64,000 nt of DNA from Comamonas piscis (GTDB lineage Bacteria; Pseudomonadota; Gammaproteobacteria; Burkholderiales; Burkholderiaceae_C), in NCBI RefSeq assembly GCF_014109725.1, contig NZ_CP058554.1, forward strand, positions 1,178,001 to 1,242,000, given 5' to 3'. A program made the translations under genes and the position numbers. Of the stretch, positions 61,423 through 64,000 are shown in pieces. The notes under the pieces are model-generated. The model was not told where the DNA came from. It worked only from the letters and a program-made list of their open reading frames with translations, and searched no databases. Numbering within the stretch: the first letter of the stretch is position 1; every line of letters starts with the position of its first letter.

Positions 61423-62429
61423 ACGCGGTAGAAACTGCGGTACCAGTCGACAAAGCGCTGGATTCCGTCTGTGACAGTGAAAGAAGGGGCGAACTGCACC
61501 CAGGCCTGCAAGGCGCGGGTGTCGGCCGAGGTGCTGTGCATGTCGCCCGGCTGAATGGGCAGCATGCGCTTGTTGGCCTGCATGCCCAGCGCGGACTCCA
61601 GCGCGCCGATGTAGTCCATCAGCACGGTGGGCTGGCTGTTGCCGATGTTGAAGATGCGGTAGGGCGCGGTGCTGGTGCCCGGGTTGGGCTGCAGCGGGTC
61701 ATAGCTGGCATCGGGGGCGGCGGGTTTGTCCAGCACACGCAGAATGCCTTCGACGATGTCGTCGATAAAGGTGAAATCGCGCACCAGCTGGCCATTGCCG
61801 TAAACGTCAATCGTCTCGCCCGCCAGGATGGCCTTGGTGAACTTGAACAAGGCCATGTCCGGCCGGCCCCAGGGCCCGTAGACCGTGAAAAAGCGCAGGC
61901 CGGTGGTGGGCATCTGGTAGAGGTGCGAGTAGGTGTGGGCCATCAGCTCGTTGGCCTTCTTGGTGGCCGCGTAGTAGCTGATTGGGTGGTCGACCGCATC
62001 GCTCTCGGCATAAGGCATCTTGGCATTGCCGCCATAGACGCTGGAGCTGCTGGCATAGACCAGGTGCGCCACCTGGTGCTTGCGGCAGCCCTGCAGCACA
62101 TGGCCAAAGCCCAGCAGGTTCGAATCCGTGTAGTCGTCCGGCTGGTCGATGGAGTAGCGCACCCCCGCCTGGGCGGCCAAGTGCAGCACGCGCTGGGGTT
62201 GCACCTCGTCAAACAGCGCGGCCATGCCGGCGCGGTCGGCCAGATCGAGCTGGATGAAGCGGAAGTGGGGGTGGCTTTGCAGCTGCGCGAGCCGGGCCTG
62301 CTTGAGCGCGACATCGTAGTAGCTGTTGAGGTTGTCCATGCCGACAACGGGCAGGCCACGCTCCAACAGGCGCAAGGCGCAGTGCATGCCGATAAAACCG
62401 GCAGCGCCGGTGACGAGAACAGGTTTCAT
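61419..62429 (-). CDS. UDP-glucuronate 4-epimerase
   Basis: Turns UDP-glucuronate into UDP-galacturonate. 336 residues of the extended SDR fold: GAAGFIG (8-14), LAAQAGVRYSID, ASSSSVYGGN, and catalytic Tyr153/Lys157 (YAATK). The stretches ELMAHTYSHLY and LRFFTVYGPWGRPDMALF mark the glucuronate-epimerase group (LpsL/Cap1J). Ugd supplies its substrate. The start at 62429 overlaps the GT39 stop by ATGA; the frame to 62561 is inside that gene. Confidence 0.93.
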   Translation of the reverse strand: MKPVLVTGAAGFIGMHCALRLLERGLPVVGMDNLNSYYDVALKQARLAQLQSHPHFRFIQLDLADRAGMAALFDEVQPQRVLHLAAQAGVRYSIDQPDDYTDSNLLGFGHVLQGCRKHQVAHLVYASSSSVYGGNAKMPYAESDAVDHPISYYAATKKANELMAHTYSHLYQMPTTGLRFFTVYGPWGRPDMALFKFTKAILAGETIDVYGNGQLVRDFTFIDDIVEGILRVLDKPAAPDASYDPLQPNPGTSTAPYRIFNIGNSQPTVLMDYIGALESALGMQANKRMLPIQPGDMHSTSADTRALQAWVQFAPSFTVTDGIQRFVDWYRSFYRV

Positions 62430-63973
62430 GGTGTGATGGGTGCGGGCAGCCACACAAACTGGTAGTGCATGGGCGGCGTGCTGGCACGCATATGGGTAAA
62501 CGGAAGGGTCAAATCTTGGATAGAGGTGCTGGGCGCCGTGGCCAGTACTGCCTCCCACCAAGCGGGCGTGGCCTTGTCCATGCGGGCAATGTACAGCAGG
62601 CCGCTGCCGGTTTGCAGGGCCTTGGCGCGGGCCTGCGCTAGGCAGTCGGCCATGCGGCCAAACTCGGCCGTGCAGGCGGTGGCATAGGCTTTGGGGTTGC
62701 GCGAGCGCAGCATGGCGGCGACCATGTTGTCCGAGCCGACGATGACGCCTTGGCCGTCATAGCCCGCCGCCGCCAGCGCGGCGCTCAGTTGCGCGACGGG
62801 GTGGTTGAGCTCATCGGGATCCTTGCGCAGGTTGGACTGCCAGGGGCGCACCGTCGCCAGGGTCAGGAAGATCAGCGCAAACACCAGCACCGTGGTGGTG
62901 TAGCCCCGGCCCACGCCATCGGCCAGCAGGCGCGGGCGCCAGACATACAGCGCCAGCGGCGCCACAGCCGTCAACGGCAGCACCCAGCGCTGCTTGAAGC
63001 TGCTGACATCGCCCACCAGCACCATGCCCACCAGGATCGCAAACACCAGCGCCAGGTAGCGCCACAGCAGCGGCCAGGCCCAGATGCGCCACTCGGGTGT
63101 TGCTGCATCTGCAGCCGGCGACGGGGCCGCCTCGGCTTTCCACAAACGGCTGCGGTAACTGGCCAGGCTGACCAGCAGCCACAGCCCCAGGGTCGAGAAC
63201 ACGGCGGTAGCCAGCGCGCCCAGGCCCTTGAGGTGGGAGACCTGGGTGGAGATATCCATCTTGTTGAAGGTTTCAGTCGTAGCCTCACGCCAGTGGTGCA
63301 GCAGCCAATAGCCGTGTGGCGCAAAGATCAGCAGGCCGATGAGAGGCGCCAGCCACCAGCCCCGGCCCAGCAGTGCCCGGCGCACCTGGGGCACGCTGAA
63401 GGCGGCCACGGCAAACACACCGATCAGCATCGCAAAGCTGTATTTGGCGAGCATGCCCACGCCGCAGAAAATGCCCAGGCCGACAAAGTTGATCAGCGCC
63501 GGCGTGCGCACCTGGCGCAAGGCCATCCACCAGGCGCCAAAGGTCATCGCGGTGACGAGGATGGTGTGGGTCTGGTCGCGCACGCTGTCCCAGCCAAAGG
63601 GCAGCATCAGCAGCAGGCCACCCGCGACCCAGAAGGCGCCCTTGGCGGGCAGCAGCGCGCGGCCGGTTTGCCAGGCCAGCACATAGGTCAGCACGATCAG
63701 GCTGTGCTTGACCAGCGATAGCGACAGCACCGTGGGCCCCAGCAATTGCCCCACCAGCCATTGCAGCCAGCTGTAGGCGGGCGGTTGGGCGCCGTAGCCC
63801 AGCAAAAACTGCTGCGACCAGAGGATTTGTTCGGACTCGTCCCATTTCATGCCGTCCGAGATGGCCACACGCGAGATGACATGCGCACAGGCCAGCAGCA
63901 GCACCCAGGCCAGCGGGTGGCGATAGAGCGTGGACTGCCAATCTTTGGCGGGGGAGGGGGACGCAGACGTCAT
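62426..63973 (-). CDS. GT39-type membrane glycosyltransferase
   Basis: A 515-residue multi-helix transferase of the ArnT/PMT-like GT-C group that uses a lipid-linked sugar. The acidic site WDESEQILW (Asp45, Glu46) lies after the first helix; about ten helices follow, then a soluble C-terminal domain (from about 400). With ugd and the epimerase it suggests addition of an acidic sugar to a surface glycan. Its acceptor is unknown. Its start codon is 27 bases from the window edge, so upstream operon members may be missing. Confidence 0.88.
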   Translation of the reverse strand: MTSASPSPAKDWQSTLYRHPLAWVLLLACAHVISRVAISDGMKWDESEQILWSQQFLLGYGAQPPAYSWLQWLVGQLLGPTVLSLSLVKHSLIVLTYVLAWQTGRALLPAKGAFWVAGGLLLMLPFGWDSVRDQTHTILVTAMTFGAWWMALRQVRTPALINFVGLGIFCGVGMLAKYSFAMLIGVFAVAAFSVPQVRRALLGRGWWLAPLIGLLIFAPHGYWLLHHWREATTETFNKMDISTQVSHLKGLGALATAVFSTLGLWLLVSLASYRSRLWKAEAAPSPAADAATPEWRIWAWPLLWRYLALVFAILVGMVLVGDVSSFKQRWVLPLTAVAPLALYVWRPRLLADGVGRGYTTTVLVFALIFLTLATVRPWQSNLRKDPDELNHPVAQLSAALAAAGYDGQGVIVGSDNMVAAMLRSRNPKAYATACTAEFGRMADCLAQARAKALQTGSGLLYIARMDKATPAWWEAVLATAPSTSIQDLTLPFTHMRASTPPMHYQFVWLPAPITP

Positions 63974-64000
63974 GGCGGAAACACGAAATGCCGGTGCACA

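Noticed and set aside
1..64000. tRNA, rRNA, CRISPR, prophage or integrase genes
   Set aside because: No cloverleaf with a terminal CCA-type arm, no rRNA-like sequence, no regular spacer repeats and no phage or integrase proteins were seen. A tRNA scan program would be decisive.

Overview
The window (GC-rich, roughly 64-65 percent by eye) reads as chromosomal DNA of a betaproteobacterium of the family Comamonadaceae, probably Comamonas or a close relative. The grounds are two orphan Bug (TctC-type) binding proteins, a DctPQM TRAP operon, DUF4148 and DUF3617 proteins, an IPTL-CTERM-like protein and housekeeping genes of betaproteobacterial type (glyQ/glyS, hemE, pyrC, fabB). No rRNA, tRNA, CRISPR array, prophage or complete insertion sequence was found. 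Organism and names rest on reading the sequence only; no database search was run.

Layout. 1-5.4 kb: 3' part of fabB, then glyQ, a YdjM-like membrane hydrolase, glyS and a GmhB-like protein that has lost the HAD catalytic residues. 5.5-10.5 kb: hemE, a MarR regulator, a Bug binding protein next to a sulfatase, a 159-bp MITE-like element with TTAA target duplication, and a four-helix membrane protein. 10.9-15.6 kb: a five-gene sulfur operon (rhodanese, serine O-acetyltransferase, XRE regulator, family 2A encapsulin shell, cysteine desulfurase with a 258-residue disordered N-terminal cargo domain) closed by a strong terminator. 15.7-18.5 kb: dsbD and a DUF4148 protein. 19-24.4 kb: a second Bug protein, a TRAP transporter operon and a divergent HypT-like LysR regulator. 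24.5-29 kb: the gltIJKL glutamate/aspartate ABC operon and an orphan GltI-like protein. 29-35 kb: pyrC, DUF3025, htpX, a lipoprotein, a small outer-membrane protein and a flavoprotein. 35.2-39.9 kb: sbcDC. 40-42 kb: an FTR1 iron permease fused to a cytochrome c domain, with a possible Fur box. 42.2-45.4 kb: a DUF3617 lipoprotein, an IPTL-CTERM-like surface protein and the lipocalin Blc. 45.5-53.4 kb: a tightly overlapping seven-gene lipid-modification operon (FAD oxidoreductase, DUF1365, Cfa-like methyltransferase, chalcone-isomerase-like protein, MFS, DUF3833, SDR) with a divergent TetR gene and a clear palindrome between them. 53.5-60 kb: DUF2164, an ABC exporter, a decayed second repeat copy, a lipoprotein asparaginase, a hexose-6-phosphate mutarotase and a LysP-type permease. 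60-64 kb: ugd, UDP-glucuronate 4-epimerase and a GT39 glycosyltransferase, overlapping by ATGA junctions.

The most interesting system is the encapsulin operon. The shell protein, its desulfurase cargo, a cysteine-precursor enzyme and a sulfur transferase are encoded together, which fits a protein compartment that takes sulfur from cysteine and stores it. The family is known, so what is new here would be the operon layout with an embedded XRE regulator and the long YYF-containing cargo domain. Second is the lipid-modification operon, which resembles photo-oxidative-stress or furan-fatty-acid clusters but has a TetR regulator in place of RpoE/ChrR or LitR. Third is the catalytically dead GmhB homologue.
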